64,000 nt of DNA from NCBI RefSeq assembly GCF_964355755.1, contig NC_092675.1:29598912-29662911 (forward strand). The letters are read 5' to 3'. The notes under the pieces are model-generated. The model had not been told where the DNA came from, made no database searches, and saw only the letters and a list, made by a program, of their open reading frames with translations. A program made the position numbers and the translations under genes. Numbering within the stretch: the first letter of the stretch is position 1; every line of letters starts with the position of its first letter. The DNA comes from Antedon mediterranea (lineage: Eukaryota > Echinodermata > Crinoidea > Comatulida > Antedonidae). Below are positions 11,531 through 24,769 of this stretch, piece by piece.

Positions 11531-14500
11531 AAACAGTAAATACAAAATAAACTATAAAAACACAAAAGATATAAAAAATAAATATATACTTATAGTTTTA
11601 CTGAACGTTATTGATATTGAGGTCAAAATGGTAAAAAATAATTAAGACAGGGCAACACTTATTGTTGCAATAGAAGTTGTATTTTGTTATCATAAGAAAC
11701 ATTGGATACAATACATTGGATACAGTACAATGGTGAACGCTAAAAGTAGATTTTACAGTTTTCTGCTAAACTACGGTTCAGACACATCATATTAGCTAAA
11801 TCTTTCGTCATGTGAACATGATGACCTCTCTAATCACATTCATATGTTATAGTTTATACTAAAAAAAAATATAATATAAATTAAATACCCACTTTAATAA
11901 TTTTTTAATATAAATACCATGGAGTAATGATAACTACTGTAGTCCTAGTAACTTTCATTAACTTTTTAAAATTAATTTATAGATTTTTTTTACACAATCT
12001 ATATTATATTGGGTAGTAGTATTAAGAATTACTTTTGTTGCTTAATCAGAAGTTTCGAGAAAGGTGTAGGATAGTGGCAAAAATTGCTTGCTAATCTTGT
12101 GCCTGTTTCCTTAAATAAATCATTATTTTTAAATGTCACAAAAATCAATTTATGACTACCAGGATGCTTAATGATTATTTAATACTGGTGTCTTTAAGTC
12201 TGGGCTAAATCGTAAAATCTCAAACACCATGTGATGTCATAATAAAATAAATAATTCTTCATTTTTTTCAATGACATTTAGTGATTGTACAATAATATCA
12301 AATTGTATTGAAAACTGCACAATTGTCACTACTCAATATTATGACAAATATTTGCGTTCTCCTTCAATGAACCTGTTAAAAATGATTGTAAGTATAGTGA
12401 AAGAATCCCCTCGTGTAAAGCTGTATATAATCGGCTTTCTTTTAAAAGCTGACTGGAATTGTCAAACTTCAACAGTTTCTATGCATGAATGATTTGCAAT
12501 ATAGTTCTTAATATAAACACTGAATTAAAATACCAAAGATGACCTTATTAGGCATATTTATTATTACAGATACACAAATTAGTTGATTAGTGTGTAAAAA
12601 AAAGGAATTCTATGGCATTTTAATTTTTAGCACAATTTGTTACCTTTAATGTACCAAATGTCTGAATGTAAAATTTACACAGACACTCTTTCCGACCGGA
12701 ATGCAGAAAATCACGTTTTTGAATCACAAGTTTTTAGTTGAATGCATCAAGGGCGACACAAAGCAAGAAAACATATTTCCTAATAATTAACACATTGTAG
12801 TCACGGGTCTTCACAACATAAATTGATATTGCTTTCAATATTTGCCATTAGAGGGAGCTATACATGTTCTATGGCAATTAAGTACGGTATTTCCATAATC
12901 ATTAAATTTTTGAACACATTTTTATTAAAAATGTAATAAAATTAATACAACATTCTACAATTATATCAGTCTCCAAATAAAACTAAGGCAAAAATATAAA
13001 TTTGTTATTTCAGGGGAGGAAGGGATTTTTTCTTTCTTCAAAGCAGTATATTTTATTGATTGATTTATGCTACCATTTTGACACCGATTCTTTAAAACAT
13101 GATGAAATGAATCATACTATCAAGTATCTAACAAGTTATAAATAAATGCTTTAACTATTTAAAAAAATGTTTTATTGACAATCACTTGACTTTTTATCCC
13201 AAAAGTGTCAACTAATTTCCCAATAGGATTAATATTTAACTTTCATGGTCACTGCAATATTACAATGAAAGAGCCAAATAAAGGGCATTCCTGTATTCCA
13301 TGGACCTGCTCCATGATTCATCTAACTTGAATAGGCATACCTCAAAAGTGTAATCAACTTTTTACTTCTTTCTGATGTCTTTTAGGTCCTGTTTCTACTG
13401 CAAAAAAATAACTGGTATATAACTGAACCTTCTTGGGAGCAGAAACAGGACAAATTTCAATAGCAATTTTTTGTTGTTTTTCCTGATTTTTTTTGGTACC
13501 ATTTAAAAATTTTGGAAAGCGGGACAATCTGGGGTAGGTCACCGATAATAACTTGTACTGTGTGGAATCTAGCAGAGGGTTTACTTATGAAACTTTTTTA
13601 TTCCTGACCCCTACAGCAATAATAATGTCGCTAGATGCGACATTCATATGAAAATCTCTTTAGTTAAAATTATTTGAGATAATATATCATTATTTATTAA
13701 CACTCTTTCTAATGACTTTAAAAAGGGCAACAAAAGGAGGACAATTATCTATCAATTAAAAACAAAATGTGTGGAAAATGACCGACTCTTGACCTCTTGA
13801 AAGTAGCCAGTGGATTAATTCACAATAAACAATGTGTTGTTATTGATCAGGCCGCTTGTCTAAAAGCACTTTGATGTAATTTATCACTGGTTCAGATATT
13901 TCATAAAGTGAAGTTAGTTAGTGTCAAAATCAATCAACATTCAAAGCTCAATTTTTAATTGGCATAATAAAATTATGCACACACATATTATAATAATAAA
14001 TAATTAATTTTCAAGATTCACTTACAATTTTGTTTATAATAATATTGAAATTAAATACAAAAGGAGGGTGACATGTTCCATTTCAGTAGGCAATGTTTTC
14101 AGTACAATTAATAAAGAGTATGTTTTATAAAATGAGAACTTTACCTCCATATCTCCCATACTGCATCATACCGTATCAAATCAAGTTCTCTATTCATAAA
14201 TTGTTACTGCTTTATTCACCATAAGGTTTAGTATTGATAATAAAAGGGGGTTTTACTCAAAATGAAAAAGCTTGTGAATTTCTCAAAGCAGAAAGTAAGA
14301 AATAAGTTAACAATTTTAAATTAATGTCAACGAAGATTCATACATTATAATTTAAAAAGGTTTGTAATTTTGGTACAAAATTTGAAATTATGAAAAATAA
14401 AAAAAACCTTTTACAGCCCTTCTTTAATTTATGTCTATTTATATACATGGTGCCTAGTAAACTTTTCATTCTTAAACTTTATAAATACTAAACTTTAAGT

Positions 14501-15329
14501 ATACACTTACCCTAGTAAGTATACCAGGGAGTTGTAAAATAATATAATATTTTTTTACAACTCCCTGAGTATAGTACACTCACATTTACAATATCAAAAT
14601 GTATGCGCTTTTCATCCATTTATATACAGTAGTAAGTCGGCTTATTTTTCAAAGTAAAATAAAATTCTTGAATTATGAATATTATCTATAAAAATACCTA
14701 ATGGATATTTGAAATTTTAAAAGCTGAACTATATATAACTAACAAGTGGTTGGTTCATGAAATTGATATCTTTTTTAAAATATGTATAAACGATAAGATA
14801 CACAATATAATACTTGTATTATTGTTAACAAACTGTTCTAATTCTAACTAAAATATTTATGAATTTCATATCAGTAGGCCTATTCAGATGGGGATTTCTA
14901 CAACAGGGGATAATTGATATTAATAAATCAACATTATCTAGGCACATTGCCAGAATTAACAAAAGAGGACTTAATATTTGTGAAATCTTTAAAAGTGGAT
15001 ACAAAAATAGCTTTTAATTTATAAAAAAAACCATGAATCATACCAATTTAGGTTAACCTACTTTATATTAGAGGAGAAAAATAAATATACCGTATATATA
15101 TTCAATTAAATTTGATTACTTCCACCAAAAACAGATACTGTAAAAACCCCTTTTTTACGTCCAGTCCTATTCAGGGCACACCCTTATTTAGTGGACACAC
15201 CCTTATTAAGTGGGAACACATGAAACAAAAGATGAAATATTATATGCTTTAAAACTATATGTCCAACTCCTATTCACTGGAGACACCTATTAGGGAACAT
15301 TTTGTTGAAGTTCTACGGTATAATGGTCC
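11531..15329. other. Intergenic, no gene recognised
   Basis: AT-rich sequence with no coding exon recognised. The part near 15,150-15,310 carries repeated words such as ACACCCTTATT and CTATTCACTGGAGACACC. Related words recur at 15,945-15,980 and 43,080-43,570, so they belong to an unnamed dispersed repeat. Confidence 0.45.
14518..14577. repeat. Inverted repeat related to the left-edge minisatellite
   Basis: AGTATACCAGGGAGTTGTA on the left pairs with TACAACTCCCTGAGTATAGT on the right around a short AT loop. The right arm resembles the minisatellite word at 1-1371 (CAACTCCCTGAGTATAGTAC here, CAAACTCCCTGTGCTATAGT there). Confidence 0.7.
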
Positions 15330-15481
15330 TAACATTCAAACTTTATGTGACAAAAAAATGTGATGTGCCCATATATGGACATGACGATGTCATATCACTA
15401 CCATATTTGGGAATATCACTACCATATTTGGGCACATCACACTTATTTGTGTCAAACTAGTTTGATAGTGTGGACAGAGCT
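15330..15481. mobile_element. MITE-A copy
   Basis: A nearly full-length copy with the left half CAAACTTTATGTGACAAAA, a core with ATATGGACATGACGATGTCA, and the right terminus TTTGATAGTGTGGACAGAGCT. The outer left terminus has decayed. Confidence 0.9.
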
Positions 15482-16010
15482 TTACAGAGAAGCTAGTGTA
15501 ATTTATGCTAAAATTGAAAGGAATCAGAAGTGTTAAAATAAAGGCATTGAGTAACAACAGAAGCAGAGAATGAAAAGCAGAAGAATGTAATTCTCAAGAG
15601 TGTTACTGTACGGCAGCTGACACAAAAAAGGTGCGAGACAAAGTAGCGAGGGCGTTAAATTATCACTTCAATAAAAGGGCATGTGTGTTTGCCCATTAAC
15701 TCATCAACGCATCATGTATACGTTGTTTATAGGTCGAGGTTAAATGCTATCTTGTTATGGGTGAAAATAATTAATGCGTTTTGGCTGTCATCTTCAAAGA
15801 TAAAAAAAAACCGGAATATTGTGTACAAAATGTTGAATTAGTAAAATTACTTAAGAAACGTTGCAATGCATGACACTAATGTGGTAGAATGTCTGTGTGT
15901 CTTCCCTTACACATACCATATTCATTAATTACTATAAACCCTCCTTTAGGACACCCCTATTAAAAGGGGAAACTTTCTTGTTTTAATCTTGAATTAATGA
16001 GGCCGGGGAT

Positions 16011-16235
16011 TTTTTTTTTTTTATTGCTGATCATTAGGGATCCTCAGAGAGAGGTGGTTCACAAGACAAACATATACACAAGATTCGCTACATAACAAAG
16101 TCTTATTACAAGTCTTTGAGAGTGGAGTTGTTATTTTGTCCTTGGAATAAATCCTGACTTGTGATGGGACTTCAACCCAGGACCCTTGGTAGCCAAGCAT
16201 CATAACCACTAAGCCACAACTTCACTCCATACTGC
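16011..16235 (-). mobile_element. Complete tRNA-derived SINE
   Basis: Read on the minus strand, a tRNA-like head (16,230 to 16,160) has an A-box-like TGGCTTAGTGGTTATGATGC and a B-box-like GGGTTGAAGTCC. A body of about 120 bp follows, then the 3' block GATCCCTAATGATCAGC and an A-rich tail (16,022 to 16,011). This is the fullest copy of the family whose head is at 8,903 and whose tail is at 11,437. Confidence 0.8.
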
Positions 16236-19200
16236 CAATACTGTACTACATCCAAACTCTATTAAAGGGACTCTATCCTGAAGGTGTCACTTTGACTTAA
16301 ATAAGTGATCAAGCAAATTAAAAACAAAAATCCATCAGTTTGACACCTCCTGTATATTAAGAAAAACGAGCAAAGGTTTAATTCCAGCCAAAAAATGTTT
16401 GTGAATTTTACTGCAATTCCCAATCAATTAATCCAGCAGTTGCACATAGCAACTGTTACAAGGCATTAACTGCTGTAATATGATATCTTACTTTATAATA
16501 AGCAAAAATATAAGTAAGGAAGGTAAGTAAACATAATGAATTATTAAATGGACAATGACGCAAGAAAATTGATGTGTGTATTTCAGGGTGTCTTTAAGCT
16601 GTTTATAACGGACATAGGATATGGAAGTATGAAATTAAACACCCATCAAATGACATCACACAAATCCTAGTCATTCTAGTTCATTAAGCTATATATTGAG
16701 ATGGATTAAGATTAGTAAGATGAGTTTAAGATAAGATTAAAGTACTTGGCACGGGACTTGGCAAAATGCAGAAAGCAACAGAGGACAATATTATATATTC
16801 TCTTCTCAGAATCTGTTTTCAATATAATAATTTGCAATGATGCGATATGATATTTCTGAAAGTCAAATGAACAGGCATGATAAACTTTAAAATTGTGGAC
16901 AGTACGGCGCCCACAAAACTTACATACAAAACAAGCACTTGTAATGTTCTAATGGGTTTGGTATAATTATTTGCTTGAATGTCTAAATATTCATTTATTC
17001 TACACCGCTTCATTCATTCATCAGTGGAAAATTACTTCCATTTATTGTCATTTGCATATACAATATACATTATGTTATATAACAAAAACAATTACAGTGT
17101 TACACTCTCGTACAACGGTATATACATGTATTAAAAATAGCATAGTTATATTCAGCTGAAGGTAAATAAAAATATAATTATTAAATAAAAAAAATGCCAT
17201 GATAAATAGAGGTTGACATTTGTCTCATTCATTAAAAAAAAGAGGTTGAAAGGAGGAAATTCACAAAACTGGATAAAGTATGGCAAAAATAATATTTCAT
17301 AAAATTATTACTTGAATATTATTATGAGGTTACATATTATATAGCTCACATATTTTATATTTGCAGGCGTAATAAAAATATGTTAAGCTGTTTGGGTTAT
17401 GCTGGCCACTGTAATTATAATAATCTTAGATTTTGCTTTGGTTTAAATTAACAACATAAACACCAACAAACGAAGCTACTTAAATAGCGTAAACATCACA
17501 AATGCAATTGACAGTGTTCACAGATAAATCATTAATATTGCTGTACACCGCTAGAAGTAGACAAGCGTGAGGATAATGCGATCGTGATTGATCAAGTACT
17601 AATGCCGAACGACAATTTGTTTTGGTTCTGATTTTATCACAAAGTTGAACTCCTTAAATAAATAAATATTAATTGGGCACAGAATCTTTCACATTATTGT
17701 GAAAAACATGTTTTATTATTATTATTTTATTAAGTGAAAATATTAAACTTTATAAACACAGTATACTCCTGATGATGATCAAATAAAGATCGTTGAATCT
17801 TGGCTTGCCTCTCGTTATTTGGAGTCAGTTTTATTTCACAGTATATTATTGTATTCTAAATGTAAGTGCAGTATTTAGTAGTAGTAGGCCACACCCCTAC
17901 TGGGCCACACCCCTACTGGGGCCACTTTTTATTTTATTTCACATACATCCAACAGTGATATGGCCAATTACAGGATGAGAGTATATATATGATGATTTTT
18001 GACAGTGGCTGTGTGTGAACTAGTACACCGGGGAAACCCCCCACTCGTCTTGAAAGATATACTAGGTTCTTTAAAGTGCACATGAGCGAGATGTGTACAC
18101 TGGACCTACGGTTTATAGTCCTTATCCCACCAGAACCATGGAGCGAGTGAGCCTCGAATCCTTGCCAATGTTAATATGGTAACGTATTACGGTTCCACTT
18201 TCTTAACCGCTCGGCCACTCACTCTTTCTATTCATCCCCATTTCATATTTTATATTACCAGTAATCATTTCAGCATGGACTGAGTGTTGCAATGAGTGGT
18301 AAAAGAGGTCGTAGGGACCACTGTCGCCATCAAAAATACAACACCTCCAACAGATACAACAACAAAATAGCTTTCAAAGCATATGGTTTATTCCATAATG
18401 TGTTTTCTCTGTAGTGACATTACAAATTATGTGTATGAAAAACATTCTGTAACAATCATCAAAATATACATTTTTATAACAATTTCAGTTAAACTGATTT
18501 GAAGATAGGTCAACAGATTTTGAATAACTTATTTGAGTAAATTAACTTCATTAACCAACATTAATTCACACAATTATTAAACAACTGTTTATACATTATT
18601 ACAAATTATATTCTCAACAGATTTTGTTTTGCTGTATCAGTGCGTTGTATTATATTTAAAAAAAAATTAAATATTACAAATAAACTATTTACAAAAAGCA
18701 CCATTTAATCTGTTAAACAAGATATTATTTATGAAACTTAAATGACATATTGCCTATAAAAATAATTAATAAAACATTTATTGCTTTTACTATAAAATAT
18801 TTATTTTGTTTATTTTGAGTTGAGAATGTATTTGATCCTTGTATGCTAAAAAAATTAATAAATATTTGTGTTATTGCAATTAACAATAGAGTTAATTTAT
18901 AAAACCTGTACTATCTGTTCTTTGTAACATTAAAGTTTATTTTTGAACAGCTATACAGTGGCCAAGTCTCTGCCCTGTTGCCTAGTTGACGCTCTAGTAA
19001 ATAAATAGCATCTCTATGGTTGCTACTCATTTTATATAAAGTATAATATGATTATTTGGAATTTGGAATTACAAATACACAGGATACTTCTAAGAGGCAA
19101 AAAAAATTGATTACACAATTTTCAAGCCATAGCAAATTGAAACTCTCACTTATACATTTTTGTTATTTTTCTTAATAATGAATGAAAAAAGCTTGTTTAC

Positions 19201-19574
19201 AATTTAAAGATTTAGTATAAACTAGAACGGTTCAAACTGCTTCATGTCTTAAAATATTTTCATTTGCCACAGTTGATATTAAGATCTTGCACAAGTACTA
19301 TCAGTCACTATTAAGCACATCTTAAAGGACTTAGCTGTTACAAGTACGCAATATCAAACATGTTCAACAAACACTCTATTCTGTCCATTTTTCAGAGATT
19401 ACGCTTTGTAAATACAAATTTACAAAATACAAAATTTAAAGGAAGAATCTAATAATTCAATGTTGTTAAAAATATTTTGAAAGATGCAAACCGATAGTTA
19501 TTGATACATAAACATTTTAATTTTATATTACTACTGTATATGTAATATGTAATTACTACAGTATATGTTATATG
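16236..19574. other. Intergenic, no gene recognised
   Basis: AT-rich. Apart from the SINE head at 18,117-18,237, I see no coding exon or structured element. The words CCACACCCCTACTGGG repeat twice near 17,890-17,920. Confidence 0.45.
18117..18237 (-). mobile_element. Second tRNA-like SINE head (Ser/Leu-like)
   Basis: On the minus strand GAGTGGCCGAGCGGTTAAG is a strong A-box region like that of tRNAs with a long variable arm, and GGATTCGAGGCTCACTCG gives the B box and acceptor side. The outer GTGAG and CTCAC can pair. The middle is not a clean anticodon arm, so I favour a tRNA-derived SINE or pseudogene over a working tRNA gene. Confidence 0.6.
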
Positions 19575-20010
19575 TAATGATGCTTGCTGATTTGTGCCAA
19601 GAAGTATGATCACGTCACACCATTGTTCAAAGAGTTAAATTGGCTACCCATGGAGTCACATGTTAAATTTAAGATCCTGCTGCTGGTGTTCCGATGCCTA
19701 AATAGTTGCGCTCCAAAATATCTCTCAGAATTGTTGACAGTCAAGAAGGAAAAGCGAGAACTAAGATCTAGTCATCAGGTGCTACTGGACATTCCAAGGA
19801 GCAAACATAGTTGGGGAGATCAGACTTTCAGTGTTGCTGGACCTAGGCTCTGGAACCACCTACCCTTGAACATTAAACACACATCATTATTGAGTCACTT
19901 TAAGTCACTACTCAAAACTCACCTTTTCTGATTTTTTCTACAGCGCCATGAGCAATGAATGTTGGAATGGCGCTATATAAATCGAACAATTGATTGATTG
20001 ATTGAATGAT
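19575..20010 (+). mobile_element. 3' end of a CR1/L2-type LINE
   Basis: The open frame 19,584-19,931 encodes the classic C-terminal end of these polyproteins: KYDHVTPLFKELNWLPM, HVKFKILLLVFRCLN, SAPKYLSELL-like words (here CAPKYLSELL), then FSVAGPRLWNHLPLNIK and SHFKSLLKTHLF before the stop. The 3' UTR contains GAATGGCGCTATATAAATCG and ends in a (TTGA)n tail near 19,990-20,008. The copy is 5' truncated, with no reverse transcriptase core. Confidence 0.92.
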
Positions 20011-23000
20011 GGTGATTAATCCATTGATCTAAACTGGTCATTAGGGACCTTACTTCATACTTAAAGGTTTCTTTCTATGGTACCTTGTGATTTGTTGATC
20101 ATGATGGATTTCATCATGATCATGGTAGTGTGAACAATGATAACATTGATTATCAAAGTTTTACAAAATAAATGACATGGGAATTGACACTAAGATTAGG
20201 TGCCTGTTATTCTTTTGAATTATTAGTAAATGTAATTTGGAAAGAAAAAATCTGTGTTTACATTCATATTTAAATTAAATGTGATTGTTATGATGTCATT
20301 GCTATTTTCAAAATGGGAAAATAATGATTTAATTCAAATTAATGAATGTCTATCATATCATATTTTGAGACATCTTATAATTTAAGTTAATTTCTATTTT
20401 TTTAATTTCCACAATATAACAACATATAATATACATAATGATAAACAAGTTAATATAGATATCAATGAAAACAAGTACTTAGGGGAAAGAGTGAGTCAAA
20501 AAACACTTTAGGTTCGACCCACCCAAAGATATAACATAAGGGGATGCTTTCCTCCTGTGAAAACAAACAAGGGACAATATGTTTAAAGACTAAGGTCCCA
20601 GACGGTGTCCCCTTAGCAGAGGTCTACAGAAATCACAAATTCAGGATTTGTCTTGTTTTATTTGGGACGTAAATAACAATATTACCGTACTTATATTGGG
20701 AAACATTTTAAATGAAATTCTATGACTCAGTATGTTGGTTCCGCTGATAATAATAATGTGAACATTAGGGAACATTAGTGGGCGAACATTTGGCACTAAG
20801 CTGAGAATGCTTGACTCACGAACCAAATCAAATAAAAGCAAATGATCCAATTGGGAACAATAAATGATGCGATTATAGACAATAGTCTATTAACAACATT
20901 AAATTAATTGTTCTGTAGTTTATATGTCTGTAAAATAAATGACATGAAAATTAAAATGTTCTTTAAAAATGTTAAAATTAATCCTTTTTATAGAAAGAAC
21001 AATAAAACAATTAATATTTTGGTGACATTGTTAGTTTTTCAAATGTGAAATAGAATTCTAAAGTTAATCATATTATTTAAAAGCAAAATGTAATAATAAT
21101 TTTAAATGATATCTTTACAAAACTGAAACATTGTGTTTGGGTTACTTTTAATTGTGGCATATGTGGCATATTTATAATCAAATATAAAACAAATATTTTT
21201 TATTTGAAAATAAAATGAAATGGTAACAAATGTACAACCAAAAAGTCAGTGGAAAATTGGTAAGGCGTAGTATGTAGCCTAGATACATCTGAAAACTTGC
21301 TGATAATGCGTTACAAAATGATGACAATTTCTAAAAATTTACAAAAATGTTATTTTAGAAAAGAAACTTGCTATTCTATGAAAATCCTTTGATTTGTTTT
21401 TATTGCTAGCGAAGACTACAGTGCAGATGAAAGACAAGATGTTTAGAAAGTTGAACATTTCAGAAAGCAGTAAATATTAAAGAGAGTTTATAAAGAAGGT
21501 CGTACGGGAGGTCGTACAGAAATAAGTGATATTTCTACATGGTAAGGTCTACAAACAACCTTGCTATATCAATATACACATTGGCTGATGTAAAGTCACA
21601 GATAATATATCTACATCTTTGATTACAAGCTGAGAGGCAGGTTTAGGGATGTCACAGCAATAGGTAATTTGGAATACAATTACTGTGTATACATGATCAG
21701 AGAACATTATATTATGATATGACATTATCAACAGTTTTGGGCTGAGGGGCATGGTATTATGTGAACATATACCGTAGCAACATTGGATAATCATAACGTT
21801 AGTCACATTGGTTATATGACATTATAATGTTTAGGCTGATGGGCACGTTTAAGTGTATATGAAACGGACTATGAAACATCAGCACCATTAGTTCAAACAT
21901 TTCAGTATTTTTGGATAGGACATAAGATTTAACTTTCAACGTCCTTATAATCACATGTTTCTTCATATATCTATTTTGATGTTCAATTTGTTGTTAATGA
22001 CCTATAGCAGTCAATTTATTTTGATTTTTAAAAAGTAATTTTAACCAATTTATAAATATTTTTAAAATTAAAACGCAATTCAGCATTTTTGCTGCCATGT
22101 TTTAATCTTTTTGTTTTGTTAATAAATACTAATGGAAAAAAAACACAAGTTGGACCACACCCTTTTCAAATGTAGAGAGCACGAACTAGTGCTACCCTGG
22201 ATACACTCATGATTTTTTTTTAAATGTCTACACAATTTTAGGTAGGTGTTTAAATTAAATCTTAACTGAAAATAAATCCAAAACATTAATCTAAACTTTA
22301 GAATTTGTTAAAAACATGTTGTTTACTTCAATTGACAGTTAAAAAAACAACTTTAGGTCTTATTACCGGTATGAATGTACAGGAAAGTGTAAAAAAACAA
22401 GCAGAATAACTCTAGAGGGCAACATTCATCTAAGTGTGACATGGAATTGAATTGCTGTTGCTTGAACCAGTTACAACATTTTTTTCTTCAGTTTTCTATC
22501 ATGAATGACTTACAAAGGGATTTCAGAATATTTTGGAGGACACAGACCATTAGCGCCACTACTAGAATAAACAGTTAATGTACACACTGACCATTAGTGG
22601 ACAACCAGGAAATTGAAAATTTTTCTCAGCCGGGATGGGAGAACAACAATTTGCCTTCTTGCTATTGAATATACATTCCATGAAAGTTGTTCTCCAACTT
22701 AGGTTATGTTCAGATCTATGGAGTTATGCTTTCGTATCGCAAGCAATGTCATGTTAAATTACAGTAGCGTCGTAACAGCAACGTGTTAAGATTCGCCTAC
22801 CTAACGTTTTCGTTTCAAACTGAATTTTTACCGATTTGGGTGAACATCTGGTATGCAGGAGTAAATTTGATTGGTTGAAGGACAAAATCATTGATGCATG
22901 ATTTTTGTATCGTAAGCGCCGTTCACTAATCTTGTACCTTGAGCTGTTGTAACAAATGAAAGATCAGTGTCGCAAGAGGTGGTTTTCACTAATCTTTTTC

Positions 23001-23620
23001 TGGTTCAGACCTATAGAGTTGTACGACGTGTACGATATGAAAGCATAAATCTGCAAGTCTGAACAGGCCCTTAATAAAGTACAGATCTGTAATAATGTAC
23101 TTGACGTGATTCTGTAGACATGTCACCATATTTTGATGGTTAAGATCAAACAAATTGTACTTCCAATTATAGTACATGTAAGCTGAATATAAGTTATATG
23201 CGTGCTCAAAACAAACACTTGTGAGTAACTTCAGTCTGAAATTATTATTGATTAAATGTTTGAAAGAATAAATTCAACAATATTATTTGAAAGTGTAATA
23301 TAAAGTCTTTCCCTTCTTTTTTTAGGTTTTTACATTTTCACCTATTCTTCCTCATTTCAACAAAATCCACAACCATGGACGGATTCATCTTGTTTACTGC
23401 GCACTCAAGCATGTCGTCTCGTGCTGTGCCACATTGTTTTTCGTCACAAATGTTTGGCATATTGTTGATTATTGAAACCAACAAAACAATCATACAACAT
23501 AAGTTTACCTGATGAGAATGATCTTCATCTGACATCATCATCAGTACTGTGTCACCTGCAATAAGAAATATAATTAGTTTTAATATTTAAATGAAGACTA
23601 TGAGGAGATCTTCTTTTAGA
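20011..23620. other. Intergenic, no gene recognised
   Basis: AT-rich, with weak open frames only. The most protein-like is on the minus strand at 23,338-23,541 and ends with CDEKQCGTARDDMLEC and VVDFVEMRKNR before its stop. A candidate splice acceptor (TTATTGCAG) lies just upstream of it on that strand. I cannot assign it to a family, so I leave it as an unproven exon. Confidence 0.4.
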
Positions 23621-24060
23621 AAAAGCTGTAAGATGGAATTGTTGCTATACTTCAGCTTATATGTCAAAGGGTCTAAAAGCTGTAAGATGGAATTGTTGCT
23701 ATACTTCAGCTTATATGTCAAAGGGTCTAAAAGCTGTAAGATGGAATTGTTGCTATACTTCAGCTTATATGTCAAAGGGTCTAAAAGCTGTAAGATGGAA
23801 TTGTTGCTATACTTCAGCTTATATGTCAAAGGGTCTAAAAGCTGTAAGATGGAATTGTTGCTATACTTCAGCTTATATGTCAAAGGGTCTAAAAGCTGTA
23901 AGATGGAATTGTTGCTATACTTCAGCTTATATGTCAAAGGGTCTAAATGCTGTAAGATGGAATTGTTGCTATACTTCAGCTTATATGTCAAAGGGTCTAA
24001 AAGCTGTAAGATGGAATTGTTGCTATACTTCAGCTTATATGTCAAAGGGTCTAAATGCTG
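23621..24060. repeat. 54-bp tandem array, eight near-identical copies
   Basis: The unit begins AAAAGCTGTAAGATGGAATT and repeats every 54 bp from 23,621 for eight copies, with a ninth started at 24,053. The only variation I see is AAAA versus AAAT at the unit start in two places. Because 54 is a multiple of 3 and the unit lacks stops in several frames, long open frames run through it on both strands (two on plus, one on minus). Expression evidence is absent and no family is recognised, so these frames are treated as by-products. Confidence 0.95.
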
Positions 24061-24354
24061 ACTTTTTGTAGACTGTCTGTGGACCTAGGCTGGTTTTGCA
24101 GAAAGTTTGATATTGTGAATTATTTTGAATGTTATCTTTTTGTAAATGTGAGTGTACTAATGTAAATTACCATTATCTTTGCATTATTTCTATTATATTG
24201 TTAATGTTTGGAAATCAATGCTTTAGCACTGAAAGTGTCATTCAGTATAAAGACAGAATAAATAAATACCTATATTAGTCATTTAAACAACATACTGTAA
24301 CATTTGCTATATGCTCAATATTTTATCTCTTTCTTTTTTTTTCTTTTCATGTAT

Positions 24355-24450
24355 TATACATATATGTATTGTCGGGGCCCTCATGAGACAAGCTATTGCT
24401 TCTAGTGCAGGCCCCAGTTATTATTGTTATAACTGAATAAATATGTATGA
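24355..24450 (+). mobile_element. Retroelement 3' end with (TGAA)n-like tail
   Basis: GTCGGGGCCCTCATGAGAC is followed by AAGCTATTGCTTCTAGTG, GCAGGCCCC and then AATAAATATGTATGAATGAATG. The complementary GGGGCC and GGCCCC stem and the repeating tail are typical of the 3' hairpins of LINEs and the SINEs that depend on them. No coding remnant is attached. Confidence 0.6.
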
Positions 24451-24551
24451 ATGAATGCTATTTAACAAGAATTTGGAATTATTTAATCATCATGTCTTGG
24501 GCGAGTTTCCGTTTCAAAGAGTTTGTACTAGGAGAGTTGACTGTACAATAA

Positions 24552-24707
24552 AGCTCTGTCCACACTATCAAACTAGTTTGACAAAAAAAGTGTGATGTGC
24601 CCAAATATGGTAGTGATATGGCCAAATATGGTATGACATCATCATGTCCCTATATGGGCACATCACATTTTTTTTGTCACATAAAGTTTGTTAGTGTAGA
24701 CAAGACT
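24552..24707. mobile_element. MITE-A copy, near full length
   Basis: The termini are AGCTCTGTCCACACTATCAA and its inverted counterpart ending GACAAGACT, flanked on both sides by TAA. That is a 3-bp duplication of the PIF/Harbinger type. It lies just downstream of the SLC9B2-like stop codon. Confidence 0.92.
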
Positions 24708-24769
24708 TAATACAGTAAATAGATTCATAAACTAGTAATAAACAAAAACCAATATAGATATAAAACCTT

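Noticed and set aside
18117-18237. Functional tRNA gene
   Set aside because: The A and B boxes are good, but no clean anticodon arm and variable arm can be folded by eye, and tRNA-derived SINEs are present nearby.
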